The notes: generated from the letters alone by a model not told the origin. A DNA stretch of 64,000 bases from Incurvaria masculella (GCA_946894095.1 OX335659.1:875501-939500), one strand, 5' to 3'; positions 1-10,511 are shown, counted from the stretch's first letter. A program made the numbers and translations.

Positions 1-589
1 TAGGAACACGACTGGTAATATGGAGAACGGAATTCAAATCTCAAAACATTCCAAATGTTTCATTACGTTTTCACCGCAAGGAAAATTATTATAGCATCAA
101 AAATATACCGTAGAAATGAGGCTAATAACCCATGAGTTGCGAAAATGAATGAGTTTAGAAATAATATCCGGTGCCCAAACTAACGTGACTACATCGCGTA
201 GTAATCCTAAGCTAATACTAGGTCAGTGACAAATGGGCCTGGTCACGTCACCCCGAAGTTGCTCAGCGGCTTAGACCTTTATTCTCAGCGTGACGTCATC
301 CGACCGTCGGATGTTAATCTTTTATCGCTAATCTATACATTTATTCAAATGTCATTTTAAAATTATGAAGCTAGGCGTAAGTAAATGCTATCTGATAATG
401 TGAGCGATGCAAAGGATTATTATGTTGAAGAAATACTTAAAATTATAACCACAGGCAATGCTATAAATATGTACTTACATTTAGAGATAATTTGGATTTG
501 AAAGATGATGTAATTAAAACATTACAACTAAAGGATAGTAAATTTTCCACTATGTACATCGATTGAAACTGGTATTGGATGATGATAAA
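1..589. other. intronic or downstream sequence, no feature recognised
   Basis: This AT-rich stretch lies downstream of the last visible exon of the minus-strand Side-like gene. No Ig-like coding segment continuing from exon 4 (which ends in phase 1) was seen here, so the next exon probably lies left of the window. Confidence 0.5.
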
Positions 590-705
590 GAGACTGAAGG
601 AGCTCAGAAAGCCAAATCCACCTCACCTCGCGAAACCACGCTCAACAATGGACCATACTAGCGGATTTTAGGACAATCGCTGAAATATCGAGCTTGTTCA
701 AAGGT
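590..705 (-). mobile_element. LINE 3' fragment (same family as 34935-35245)
   Basis: The block containing CTCGCGAAACCACGCTCA and ATCGAGCTTGTTCAAA matches 34960-35065 in the same orientation. There the longer copy shows a decayed LINE C-terminus read on the minus strand. Only the last part of the element is left here. Confidence 0.55.
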
Positions 706-1229
706 AGTTTATTTATTTATTGATTTACTTAAGGAAAAAACACAGAAACAAGTATACAAACACATACAATGCAAACAATACTTAAAGAAACTTACAGATC
801 CAAAATGCCAAGTACGTGAAGAAAGATAAAATAAAAAACAAAAAACTAATCAAGGAAAAAAAATACACTGAAATGGAAACAAAAGTAAATTTGTAATATT
901 GGTCACACATTCCAATTTAAGAAATCGGTCACCTGAAATTACTGTGATTTATATATATTGAACAGAAATGCCAGAGTAAAGTTTTAATAATGTTTTAAAT
1001 ACTAAGTACAGGTTATTAGCAACAATATAACAACAAAATAGCTTGTTAGATTTTCACTGTAAACCATCCAGCAGTCTCCGAAGATGTTTTTTAAAAGTAA
1101 TAGAAGAACAGGAAAATATATCTATTCTGGACATTTATTTATTGTATGTTCTCTTTTGACGTGAAAGAGAGTCACAGATCGTGTAGCCCTGGCAGGGCTA
1201 TGAAGTCCAAAAAGTTCAAGTAAATCTGA
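706..1229. other. A/T-rich intronic stretch
   Basis: It begins with a TTTATTTATTTATTGATTT run that could be the reverse complement of a LINE tail, followed by A-rich sequence. No coding segment or clear repeat boundary is visible. Confidence 0.35.
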
Positions 1230-1472
1230 GTAATAGTGATAGGGTTTAAGCCCGCCCGGGTTGGTATTATCGCACTGTTTGAAAATATGGTCGAAGCGGC
1301 AATGAAAAAATGTCCCTGTTTTTTATTCAATTCAATGTAGCCATCCTCGTAAAGGGAGGGTCCTGGCATGACACCTAATTCCTTCGGGAATTGTGTGTAT
1401 TGGGCGAATATCATGACGGTAGTTTTGTGGTATTAGCCATCCATGACAAAATGCATAAAAAAAGAAGAAACA
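1230..1472 (+). mobile_element. tRNA-derived SINE, 5'-truncated
   Basis: This carries the SINE body seen in full at 34043-34428: the GGGTTTAAGCCCGCCCGGGT block, GTCGAAGCGGCAATGAA, CCTAATTCCTTCGGGAAT and the TATTAGCCATCCATG end followed by an A-run. The tRNA-like head is missing. It sits only about 40 bp beyond the donor of exon 4. Confidence 0.75.
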
Positions 1473-1508
1473 TCAAGCAAACAAGGCGGGAAAAGGTTAA
1501 GGACTCAC

Positions 1509-1712
1509 AGTTGATATCCAGTATGAGGACTTTGGTCTGCGGCGGCGCCAGGTTGGTGTTGGTGGCCTGGCAGACGAGCCTCGAGTTGAGGTGCTGGCGG
1601 CCCACGCTGGGGAAGCTGAGCGTGTTGACGGTGACGCCGTCGGCGCGCTGCTCGTACGAGTCGTCGATGACGGTGTTCTCCAGGAACCACGTCACGCGCG
1701 GCCGCGGCTTGC
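1509..1712 (-). CDS. Side-family Ig protein, exon 4 (second half of Ig domain 2)
   Basis: This 204-bp exon encodes the second half of an Ig domain. It opens with KPRPRVTWFLEN, carrying the core Trp of strand C, and ends with LNSRLVCQATNTN, carrying the second domain cysteine, then TKVLILDIN. The acceptor is TTCGCAG before GC at 1712 and the donor is a perfect GTGAGT after 1509. It begins with two bases that complete the glycine codon split with exon 3 and ends in phase 1. GC content is far above that of the flanking intron. Known for the family: Sidestep proteins are transmembrane Ig-superfamily ligands of Beaten-path receptors and guide axons. That this gene does the same is inferred. Which paralog it is cannot be settled from two domains. 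Confidence 0.85.
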
Positions 1713-1867
1713 CTGCGAACGAACAATTGTTGGGATGATCGCGAAAACCATATTGTTTTATTGTTTATTCATCATCCATAGACAGTGCACTGCACTCGGA
1801 TACGTCATGTTTTATCATTAGCCAGTTCGGCAATCCCAGCGAAGAAAAACTGGCAAGAAACTCCGCT

Positions 1868-2112
1868 GGTTCTAAGCCTCCGCTGTCCGTCCGTCCGTCC
1901 GTCTGTCACAGGGCTGTATCTCATTAACCGTAATAGATAGAAAGCTGAAATTTTCACAGAGTGTGTATTAATTTTGCCGCTATAAATATTTAAAATTAAT
2001 TAAAATTAAAGGGGTCCCCCATACAAAAAACGTGAATTTTTGTGTTAAATCTTTTACGATGGTACGGAACCCTTCGTCTGCGAGTCCGACTCGCACTTGG
2101 CCGGTTTTTTTT
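1868..2112 (-). mobile_element. TCCG-core interspersed repeat (CCGGCCAAGTGCGAG family)
   Basis: On the plus strand it reads CTAAGCCTCCGCTGTCCGTCCG, then CACAGGGCTGTATCTCA, and ends CGACTCGCACTTGGCCGG followed by T-rich sequence. Read from the minus strand, the element starts with GGCCAAGTGCGAGTCGGACT. The outer TTCCGTACCCAAAGGGT end is missing. It is inserted in repeat X: the unfilled sequence at 8375-8390 reads straight from ACTCCGCTG into the T-run and CAACGTCC. Confidence 0.75.
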
Positions 2113-2192
2113 TCAACGTCCACTTAGTCTAAGTTTACAAAAGTATAAAGTACAACAATTCATGTCATATGCAACAGTTCATGACAAATATC

Positions 2193-2560
2193 AGTTTTTT
2201 TTATGTGACCTGACATGGATGGCTAATACCACACAACAACCGTAATGATATTAGCCCAATACACCACATTCCCGAAGGAATTAGGTGCTATGCCAGGACC
2301 TTCCCTTTATTTATTATATTGCCGCTTCGACTATCATCATCCAATGCGACGGTACCAAACCAGGCGGCTTAAATCCTACCACCTAGTAGGGGAAGGGGAC
2401 CTACAGTTTTACATGGATTCCGAACCATGGAGCAGCTCGCATTCGTGACTAAATGCACTTATCAAACTAGGAAAGAGAACGACGGTGGTGCATGTCGGAA
2501 TTGAACCCAGGCCTCTGGTACGCTAGGCCAGTCCCCGCGAAACTAGGCTACGAGTAGCTC
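2193..2560 (-). mobile_element. tRNA-derived SINE, near full length
   Basis: The minus strand starts with a tRNA-like head, an A-box-like TAGCCTAGTTTCG and a B-box-like GGTTCAATTCC. The SINE body follows, then CATTACGGTTGTTGTGTGG, TATTAGCCATCCATGTCAGG and an A-run. It interrupts repeat X; the empty equivalent is at about 8520-8535. Confidence 0.8.
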
Positions 2561-2744
2561 AAAAAGTTTATTTGTAAAGACGATGCCCGCCATCTAACAT
2601 GTTGCCAATTGGAGCAAGCCAGTCCCCACAAACAGCACCCGTTCACGAGCATCACGCCAGGCACAGCCATCGCCTCTATCAACCATATTTTAGGGAAAGA
2701 GGAGACCCGAACCTAGCGTCGCCTCAAGAAAGGACCTTAAAGCG

Positions 2745-3230
2745 ATGCTCTACTCCAGTGGCAACAAGAAAAAGTTGTGAAAACTTTGCACGATTTAGTT
2801 TTAATACTATTATTTCTGTCATGAACTACAACAGTGACCTCTAAACAAAGAGTCAAAGTACAAAATATATTATTATTCTTACAGCTAAAAAAACTATATA
2901 ATATTAACCCTTTGAACCTGTGTAATAATATATGAATAAGATTCCTGTGAAAGAGATTCCGACCAACACCTACAATTAGGTGTTGGTCGTACATAGACTA
3001 CAATGCTTTACTACGTACATAGACCTAGCGCGCTGTGCTTACAAGACGATCAAAGCGTGGGAGTGAGACGTCAACTCAAGTACCACTACCGCGAGTTAGA
3101 CGGAGATGGAACACATCTGCCCGAATAGATAACTTCTCAAATCGTTATCAGGACATTGGAGTCGCGCTCATGGAATGGGAAATGATATTTTGTGAAATCT
3201 TTATGATTTATCTAGTTTTCAAAATCATGG
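2745..3230. mobile_element. unidentified insertion inside repeat X
   Basis: The copy at 8262-8995 goes directly from AAGCGATGCA to CTGTGCATTTATAGA, while here the two flanks are about 490 bp apart. The insert contains TAGCGCGCTGTGCTTACAAG and CAAAGCGTGGGAG, which recur at 7379 and 8230. No coding segment is recognisable. Confidence 0.5.
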
Positions 3231-3430
3231 TGACCTGTGCATTGATAGATTGTTTAGTGAACGGGAGTAAGAAACCCGGACAAACGCCTTTTTTATGGTA
3301 AACAAGAGGTGACCCGCTGAGTCTTTGTTGATCAAATGTCTTAGCTTTTCCTTAATATTTCAAAGTAAAACTTAAAACATACTTCAGATTATTATTTGGA
3401 AGCTAAATAGCGATTCAGAAATGTTTTTAA

Positions 3431-3970
3431 GGTGGCCTATCCCGCTCAACTCCCCATACAAACGGGAAAAGAAGACCACGCCCATATTTCTTGTCAAAGA
3501 TCCCAAATTTTGCTCAAAATAGCTTTATTTGATCGAACTAGATATCTAAAGACCGTTGGCATTGTAATATTGTGTTTGGTTTCTAAGTTATAAGGTCCGA
3601 AAGTTCGAATTTTTCGCGCGTTTTATACAATAACTTTGGAGGTGGATTACGCAATGATAATGTAATAATATCTCAAAAAGATTAGTCATCAGACATAGCT
3701 TATTTAATCAAGATTTATAATTTATTTGGTTTTTGATAGATTTTTTACTGCAGCGGTCGTGGTTTACTTTTAACTAGTAGTCGTTTTGTAATTAAAATTT
3801 TCGTAAATCTTACCAAATCATACACTATGCACATTGTCTTTTTTGTGGACATCTTCCTCACCACGGAGCCTGTCTTATTCTTTTAAAACAGAAAAGGTCC
3901 CAGAGCGCAATAGCACGGTTTTGTACCGTGACTCCCCGCGAATGAGTTAGTCCCGCCGGGTTGGGCCACC
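3431..3970. mobile_element. PIF/Harbinger-like MITE with TAA target duplication
   Basis: This 540-bp element starts GGTGGCCTATCCCG and ends with the imperfect inverse (GGTTGGGCCACC). It is flanked on both sides by TAA. A three-base TWA duplication with GG-starting inverted ends is typical of PIF/Harbinger elements. The paralogous site at about 8895-8920 has no insert. No transposase reading frame is present. Confidence 0.65.
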
Positions 3971-4085
3971 TAAAGTAAAAAAAAGGAAATTTCAGCACAT
4001 TTTGTATGAAACGATTTTGGTCTCATCCGTCAGTTGACTCTGTATGTCTCTTCATTTTAAGCCTATGGCGAAACGATACAGATAA

Positions 4086-5800
4086 ACGATCAGGGCAGTG
4101 TGAACTCTATGCTCTCTGCAATTTTTAAGTACAACCCGGGGTCCTTCAAACGTTTGAAAGCTCGAGGCGTCGTCAGATACCTCTTTTGTGAGGTTTGACG
4201 TACGCCATATGCAGCGTTTATAAAAAAAACTTTTATTGTATAGTTACACTATTAACGCCATATGACGCTTACCAAAAAATCTGTAATTGTATAGTTACAT
4301 TAGCTACAGATTTTCGAAAATAAACATATTTATTCATAACATTCTAATTCAGCAAGAGAAATAGCACTGTAAAAAATATTTTTTTGTGAAAATAAAAAAT
4401 ATTTTAGCTTCATGATATCAAACGCCTAAACAAAATAAAGATATTTTGTTAAATCAGCTTTAACGCCGAGCGTTGTGCCTACACGTAAAATATTAAGATT
4501 TATTCACGATTTTTTACATAAATAAAAATATTCTTCAGACAAATTTATCACTTCATTACCGAAAAGGGGCGTCACCTGAAAGCAAAAAAAGAGAAACCTA
4601 CGAAGATTTTTTTCAGCCGCTCGCTGCTCTTGCTGTATTATCGAGTTCCCCTTTGGAGCTGATGTATTCAATGAATATTACATATTCATCTGAAATTTAA
4701 ATGAAGTCAAAGCATGGATTCGAGACGTATAGACAATGTGCGTGAGCATGGCTGGAACCGAGATTAATATACAATCGCTTTTAAATAACCAAATATTTTC
4801 TTGATACGATTTTTTCACTTTTACACTTGCAATTCCCGAGATCGCTCTGGTGCAGCTCAAATTTTGTTATAATTATTCCTTCGAAAACTGTGTCAAGTCC
4901 AGGTAATAAACTAGATAGCTACAATTTTTTTTCTGAAAGTTTAAATAACTGTTGTGCGGACATAATTTATCGCGACTCTTAAAATAAGAATCATTTTCAT
5001 CTATCTGCTTTAGTTTTTGAAAATTAAAGATTAATTTAAAACATTCTTATAAAGAAAAACTGAAATCGACGCTGTGTTAAGGTAGACGTACATATTTACG
5101 AATATATGGTAAATCTGCTGCCAACCTCACCTAAAATACTAAAAAACTGTCCACCAATTACTAAAAGCTGATAGATAGAAATGGCTGGTAGATTTAAATT
5201 CACTGTATCAAAATATAGAGAAAAAGTGACAAAAACTTCTAGACAATTTAAACAAGTAAATTTGTAGGTGCCACATTCCATATACATCCATTCGCCTGTT
5301 GTTGCTTGATTAAGTAAAAAACTTACAAACATTGCATTTGTTCAAAGGGAAATGTGTATGGCGCTACTAGTTGACTGGCCCTAGCGCCTAGTCGTATAAT
5401 GAGACTGACCACCGGCCCAGTTAGACTGTGCTCGCTAGGTACAACGTTATAGTACATGGTGTATTTATCTGTCGACCAGCTATTGCCGAATTTCTCTCTT
5501 CGCCACATAATCGGCGTCAAAGACTATTCGTTGCCAACTACAAACACACCGACAACAGAATTTGGCATGCCATAGATCTGCGATAACGGCATAAGTGGGC
5601 ACCATATCTATGTAGTTCCTTTAACGGATTTTTTAAATTAATGCAGACATTTTGACGGTTGCTTTTATCATCATTGTTTGATCATTCAAGGTTTTATTGG
5701 TTATGTTTTATAGGTAGGTAATAATTACACATATTTTATTATTATTATTATAGCCTTATACACTAAATCACGTCTAACATTATTGTAAATTTATGATTTT
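4086..5800. other. intron, no gene; small tandem duplication at about 4200-4305
   Basis: A segment of about 50 bp with CGCCATATG and TTTTATTGTATAGTTACA is repeated twice in tandem. Nothing else was recognised in this AT-rich intron. Confidence 0.4.
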
Positions 5801-5852
5801 TTTTCTTAGTGCCACCCACTGCAGGGCTTTGGCCTCTCTTGACCGTATCATA
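5800..5852 (-). mobile_element. RTE-type LINE 3' tip
   Basis: The minus strand reads AAGAGAGGCCAAAGCCCTGCAGTGGGTGGCAC. This resembles the terminal codons of RTE-type LINEs common in Lepidoptera; compare 15690-15770 on the plus strand. It is too short to say more. Confidence 0.45.
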
Positions 5853-5955
5853 GGTCTTGCGGTTTGGTCATTTCAAGAAATCTTCCCTGGTGACCAACCA
5901 CATCCGACAGCTACACATATATATGATGAAAAATAATGAAAATGAAAAAAAAACA

Positions 5956-6639
5956 CCGGTAGCACTCCGGGAGTGCCGGCAGAAGTGAAAACTTTAGTAT
6001 TAACGTTGTGTTTAATTATAAGTACAAAAATACTATCATTTATGAGGTAGAATACAATGTTTATTTATTGCGCTATCGTACACAAATATGACAATTTACA
6101 TGTTATTATTCATAATACTATATCGTTATTTATTTATATATTACATTAATTTTTATCTCTTAGAAAAATCAACTTTCATCCATAATTTCGACGACTTTTT
6201 CACCATCGTTATTACCAGAATCATCATCGCAAATTTCTAAAACTGATACAATCGGTTTATGATAGCTGAAGTAAGAAACAAACAGTTTTGATTCGAATCT
6301 ACTAGTTCCTCTCCCTTCCCCTCGATCTTACGCTTTTTCGATCAGCATCACGTGACCCTGACGCGAGTTTGGAAGTTTTTACCCATCCAACAAAAAGTGC
6401 TCAGCGCCGCTAAAGAAGTTTTCACTTCAATCTTACGCTTTTTCGATCAGCATCACGTGACCCTGACGCGAGTTTGGAAGTTTTTACCCATCCAACAAAA
6501 AGTGCTCAGCGCCGCTAAAGAAGTTTTCACTTCAATCTTACGCTTTTTCGATCAGCATCACGTGACCCTGACGCGAGTTTGGAAGTTTTTACCCATCCAA
6601 CAAAAAGTGCTCAGCGCCGCTAAAGAAGTTTTCACTTCA
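5956..6639 (-). mobile_element. Helitron-like non-autonomous element, copy 1, with three end units
   Basis: The right end is TTGAAGTGAAAACTTC on the minus strand. The left end is a hairpin, CCGGTAGCACTCCGGGAGTGCCGG on the plus strand. Sub-terminal inverted repeats AAGTGAAAACTT lie near both ends. The 684-bp length equals the 476 bp of copy 2 plus two extra 105-bp units. Hairpin end, asymmetric structure and repeated opposite end suggest a Helitron-like or HINE-type element. No terminal CTRR was found, so the class is inferred. An internal minus-strand frame ending in CDDDSGNNDGEK and IMDES before a stop looks like the relic C-terminus of a lost coding region. Confidence 0.65.
6325..6639. repeat. 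three tandem 105-bp units at the end of the Helitron-like element
   Basis: Units start at 6325, 6430 and 6535 and are nearly identical. Each contains TCAGCATCACGTGACCCTGA and the terminal AAGAAGTTTTCACTTCAA. Because 105 is divisible by 3, the array is an open frame repeating LTRVWKFLPIQQKVLSAAK on the plus strand. Copies elsewhere have one unit (32054-32159) or two (32536-32745). Confidence 0.9.
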
Positions 6640-6869
6640 AAAAAAAAACTGTGAAAACTTTTGAATTTTCCGAGACAGAGGCTGCAAGTTTGTGTTGACT
6701 CAGGTAACAAACAATATATGAGCCAATTTCCACTTATATTCCTTCAGCTGTTTTTGCGTGTTTGAGTAACAAACATCTAAACATCCAAAATTCAAATGAT
6801 TAATATTAGTAGGATAGTAGGATTACAGAATACCCTATAACAACTCAAGGAATTTCGTGCCCCTGTTCA

Positions 6870-7026
6870 AAGAGCCATTATCAAATCGAGTCCTCCCCGT
6901 TAAAATCGGTCGAACGGATTATCCGGGGCGGTCCCTGGGCGCATCTGTGCACAGCCCCGGCGTCGGTGGAGCGCCGCATCCCGACGGTCGGGTGATTGAC
7001 GCGCGCTGACGCCGCCACCGCCGGAG
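6870..7026. other. GC-rich non-coding block
   Basis: The stretch CGGTCCCTGGGCGCATCTGT to CGCCACCGCCGGAGCC is GC-rich in an AT-rich intron and shares no repeat with the rest of the window. It could be a regulatory element; nothing in the sequence proves it. Confidence 0.25.
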
Positions 7027-7376
7027 CCATAGACCTAGGCCGCGGTCCGAATTGCGCTCAGACACTGACAGCGTGAATACAGTTGGTTCGAATCGCGCAG
7101 ACAGTGCTCAGAGCCTCTATTACGAGTTACAAATCCATTATCTTAATTTCGCTGAGCTCTTCGATTCCGCAGGTTTACCCAATAAATAGTGCTGGCAAAA
7201 TATCCATGGCCAAATGCCAGATTCAATGGTGTAAAAACCTGCGGAATCGAAGAGCTCAGAAATTTCGATACGTGATTTGTAACTCGTAATAGAGGCTTCG
7301 AGCACTGTCAGCGCGATTTAGACCAACTGTATTCACGCTGTCATCGTTTGAGCGCAATTCGGACCGCAACCCTAGC
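7027..7376. mobile_element. foldback MITE with about 150-bp inverted arms
   Basis: The left arm (from CCTAGGCCGCGGTCCGAATT through CTCTATTACGAGTTACAAAT to GAGCTCTTCGATTCCGCAGG) recurs inverted from about 7237 to 7376. Only about 50 bp separate the arms. No coding region is present. Confidence 0.75.
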
Positions 7377-7386
7377 ATAGCGCGCT

Positions 7387-7944
7387 GTGCTAACAAGACA
7401 GTTAAGCAGAAAACTAAGTCGTTTTATCTTCGCATTGAGGCGTATAGCCCAAATCTCAAGCGAGCAATCAGCTCTGACGGCTTATCATGGATATGTCTCT
7501 TCCAACATACGGTACGGAATCATATTTTGGGGTAATGGTACAACTATAGACGACATTTTAAAAATTCAGAAAAAATGTATTAGGACAATTTGCCAAGCTC
7601 AACCTTTAGACAGTTGTAAGCCACTATTTAAAAAACTTTATCTACTAACAGCTAGTATGTACATTTATGAAATTTGTATATTTGTAAAAAAGAATCCAGA
7701 ACATTTCACAGCAGCAGGTGACACGCATAGATATAATACTAGAAGGAAAAATAACCTATCCACTACTAAACCACATACAAAATTCTACATAAAAAATGTA
7801 TACTATATGTCGACAAAAATATATAATAATATACCAAATGAAATAAAAAATTTAGATCTAAATGAATTTAAGAAAAAATTGTATGTATGGTTAGTAGAAA
7901 AATGTTTCTACAAAATTAATGAATTTATGACGATAATAGTTTGA
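7387..7944 (+). pseudogene. Jockey/CR1-type LINE reverse transcriptase, C-terminal fragment
   Basis: An uninterrupted frame of 185 codons matches the region after the reverse-transcriptase catalytic core in Jockey/CR1-group LINEs. The diagnostic parts are a stretch with ALTAYHGYVSSNIRYGIIFWGN, then a helix with ILKIQKKCIRTICQ, and late in the frame the conserved YNNIPNEIKNL followed by FKKKLYVWLVEKCFY. The catalytic YxDD core and the N-terminal endonuclease are absent, so this is a 5'-truncated dead copy. The initiator methionine is incidental. The 3' untranslated part runs to the GATTTT repeat near 8192-8225, a typical LINE tail. It sits on the strand opposite the host gene. Confidence 0.8.
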
Positions 7945-8191
7945 AATAATAGAAGTATTTAATTGTTTTTTTTTTATAATATAAATGGCTCAATTAGATA
8001 AGGAAACGTTAAAAAGGTTAATTTATTCAAATTTACATACATGGTTAGATTAAGCTAATATAGTGATTGCACTGCTCTCTTATTGAGAGCCACGTGCTAT
8101 TGTACGCCTACCCAGGCAATTTGTAGATGGCACTCGCTTTTATTTACCTCATTTGGGTTCTGTAACACCTCTGCAAATATGCAATAAATTA

Positions 8192-8225
8192 TTTGATTTT
8201 GATTTTGATTTTGATTTTGATTTTG
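8192..8225 (+). repeat. (GATTTT)n tail of LINE fragment
   Basis: Six-base units of TTTTGA repeat about five times at the 3' end of the truncated LINE, in the position expected for its reverse-transcription start. Confidence 0.7.
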
Positions 8226-8261
8226 ACGAACAAAGCGTGGGAGACAGACGTCAACTATTGT

Positions 8262-9170
8262 ATTGTATTGTTTATTCATGATCCATAGACAGTACACTGC
8301 ACTCGGATTTGTCATATTTTAGCATTGGCCAGTTCAGCAAAACAAAACACAGCGAAGAAGAACTGGAAAGAAACTCCGCTGTTTTTTTTTTCAACGTCCG
8401 CTTAGTTTAAGTTTACAAAAGTGTTTGTCAATTATTTTAACAAAAACATAGGTAAAACACTAAATTCACATGAATACACAAACATTTACAATCCATGCCG
8501 TATTCAACAGTTCATGACAATTATCATTTTATTTGCAAAGACAATCCCCTCCAACTAATATGTTGCCAATTGGAGCAGGCCAGTCCCCACAAACAGCACC
8601 CGTTCACGAGCATCACGCCGGGCACAGCCATTACCTCTTTCAGCCATATTTTAGGGAAAGAGATAACCTGAGCCAAGTATCACCGTAAGCAAGGACCTTT
8701 AAGCGATGCACTGTGCATTTATAGATAGTTTAGATAACGGAAGTAACAAACCCGGACAAAACCCTTTTTTGATGGTAAATAAGGGGTGACACCCTGATTC
8801 TTTGTCGATAAAATTTCTGAATTTTTCCTCAATATTTCAAAGTAAAACTTTAAAAATAACTTTAGATCATTATTTTGAAGAACACAGCGATTTATTTATG
8901 AGCAAAAAAAGAAATTTCAGTACAATTTGTATGAAACGATTGTGGTCTCATCCGTCAGTTGACTCTGTATGTCTTTACATTCTAAGCTTATGGGCCGGAG
9001 CGGACCGCCCGCAGCCGCCCGCAGCGGCAACGTCGCCAGCGTCCGGCGGACAATGGCCGAATGTACCATCGCGGGGTATGCGTTTCATCCCTGCGAGCGA
9101 TGGAATCAGCGCTTTGAAATATGCGCTGCGGGATAGAATGACGGAAACGTTTGACAATTGAGAAACAGTC
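8262..9170. repeat. interspersed repeat 'X', copy 2 (less interrupted)
   Basis: This is the reference copy used to read the insertions in 1748-4085. It contains TCATGATCCATAGACAGTAC, CAACGTCCGCTTAGTTTAAG, CCAGTCCCCACAAACAGCAC and GGTCTCATCCGTCAGTTGAC in the same order. From about 8995 it runs into a GC-rich block rich in CCGCCCGCAG. Confidence 0.65.
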
Positions 9171-9640
9171 TTTAGCGAACAGACAAATGTTTTTTTTTTT
9201 GTATGGGAATGTGCTTTACAGGTTTTTGATGATAGAACCACCAATATTTGATGATAGTAACCATACATAAATATTTCAAAGTAAAACTTAAAAAATAACT
9301 TTAAATAATTATTTTTCAATCTGCACAGTAATTTAGATTTTTTTTAGTAAAAAAAGAAATTGCAGTATATTTTGTATGAAACGATTGTGGTCTCATCCGT
9401 CAGTTGACTCTGTATTTCTTTACATTCTAAGCCTATGGGCCGAAGCGGACCGCCCGCAGCCGCCCGCAGCGGCAACGTCGCCAGCGTCCGGCGGACAATG
9501 GCCGAATGTACCACCTGCGGGGTACGTGTCCCATCCCTGCGAGCGAGGAAATCAGCGCTTTGAAATATGCGCTGCGGGATAGAATGACGGAAACGTTTGA
9601 CAATTGACAAACAGTATTTAGCGAAGAGACAAATGTTTTT
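8925..9640. repeat. tandem duplication, about 446-bp period
   Basis: ATGAAACGATTGTGGTCTCA occurs at 8930 and again at 9376. It is followed in both by the GC-rich CGGACCGCCCGCAGCCGCCC block and by GCGCTGCGGGATAGAATGAC. The upstream TTCAAAGTAAAACTT segment is repeated too. Reading frames on either strand here are incidental. Confidence 0.85.
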
Positions 9641-9710
9641 GGATGAGACTGGCCTGTACAGATTGTTGATGATAAAACGACGAATATTTATAGGAACCAT
9701 ACATTGCAGC

Positions 9711-10200
9711 TATTTATCGACAGTAATATTTTTAGTAAGATTTCTCATTTTCGTTAGTCACTATATAATTTACAAGTGGCATATTTTTGCAGTATTTTCG
9801 TTTAAGAAAATCCTACTTATCGACAGTAATTTTTTCAGCAAGAATTCAAATATTCCGTAGTCACTTTTGTTTATAAGTGGCATATTTTCGCAGTATTTTC
9901 GATTAATAAAAACCAATTTATCGACAGTAATATGTTAAGTAATAATTCTCATTCTCATCACAATTTTTTATAAGTCTTTTATGTTAGTAATATTTTCAAT
10001 CATTAAAATCCTATTTATGGACAGTAATATGTTTAGTAATAATTCTCATTCTCATCACTATTTTTTATAAGTGGCAAATATTAGTAATATTTTCGATCAA
10101 TAAAATCCTATTTATCGACAGTAAGTAATATGTTTGGTAAAAAATCTTATTTTCGTTAGTCACTTTTGTTTATAAGTGGCATATCTTCGCAGTATATTTA
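9711..10200. repeat. AT-rich tandem array, about 96-103-bp unit, five copies
   Basis: Blocks with TTATCGACAGTAATAT, then TCTCATT, then TATAAGTGGCA, then AGTATTTTCG recur from about 9713, 9816, 9917, 10014 and 10110. The copies have diverged, so the array is old. Confidence 0.75.
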
Positions 10201-10256
10201 TTTTATTATAAACAATTATTATCTAATAAATAATATAAAGGGGAAAGTTTGTAATA

Positions 10257-10347
10257 ATGGATGGATGGATGGATGGATGGATGGATGGATGGATGGATGG
10301 ATGGATGGATGGATGGATGGATGGATGGATGGATGGATGGATGGATG
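10257..10347. repeat. (ATGG)n microsatellite
   Basis: About 22 uninterrupted ATGG units run here. Sequence after it (TGTTTGTTACTCTTTCACG and on to 10440) is typical of a widespread lepidopteran repeat containing this microsatellite. The reading frame of repeated Trp-Met-Asp-Gly is an artefact. Confidence 0.95.
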
Positions 10348-10511
10348 TTTGTTACTCTTTCACGTAAAAACTACTGAATGGATTCTAATGAAACTTTACA
10401 ATAATATAGCTTATACATCAGAATAACACATAGGCTACAATTTATGTGCCCATGGGCTTTAGAACTTTCACGGGGCTGCGAAAACGATGCCGGTAGCGAT
10501 ACTTCACACCA

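Larger units (their letters stand above)
1748..4085. repeat. old interspersed repeat 'X', copy 1, broken by several insertions
   Basis: The segments 1755-1860, 2105-2190, 2562-2745, 3231-3430 and 3974-4050 line up in order with the less interrupted copy at 8262-8995. Matching blocks include TCATCCATAGACAGTGCACT, CAACGTCCACTTAGTCTAAG, CAGTCCCCACAAACAGCACC, AACCCGGACAAA and GGTCTCATCCGTCAGTTGAC. Intervening segments are later insertions: a TCCG repeat, a SINE, an unidentified piece at about 2745-3230 and a MITE. The class of the host repeat is not recognised. Confidence 0.7.

Noticed and set aside
2475..2560. tRNA gene suggested by A- and B-box words
   Set aside because: The sequence is the head of a dispersed SINE present in several copies, with no paired acceptor stem.
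10166..10426. 86-codon frame with repeated Trp-Met-Asp-Gly
   Set aside because: It is the (ATGG)n microsatellite read in one frame.
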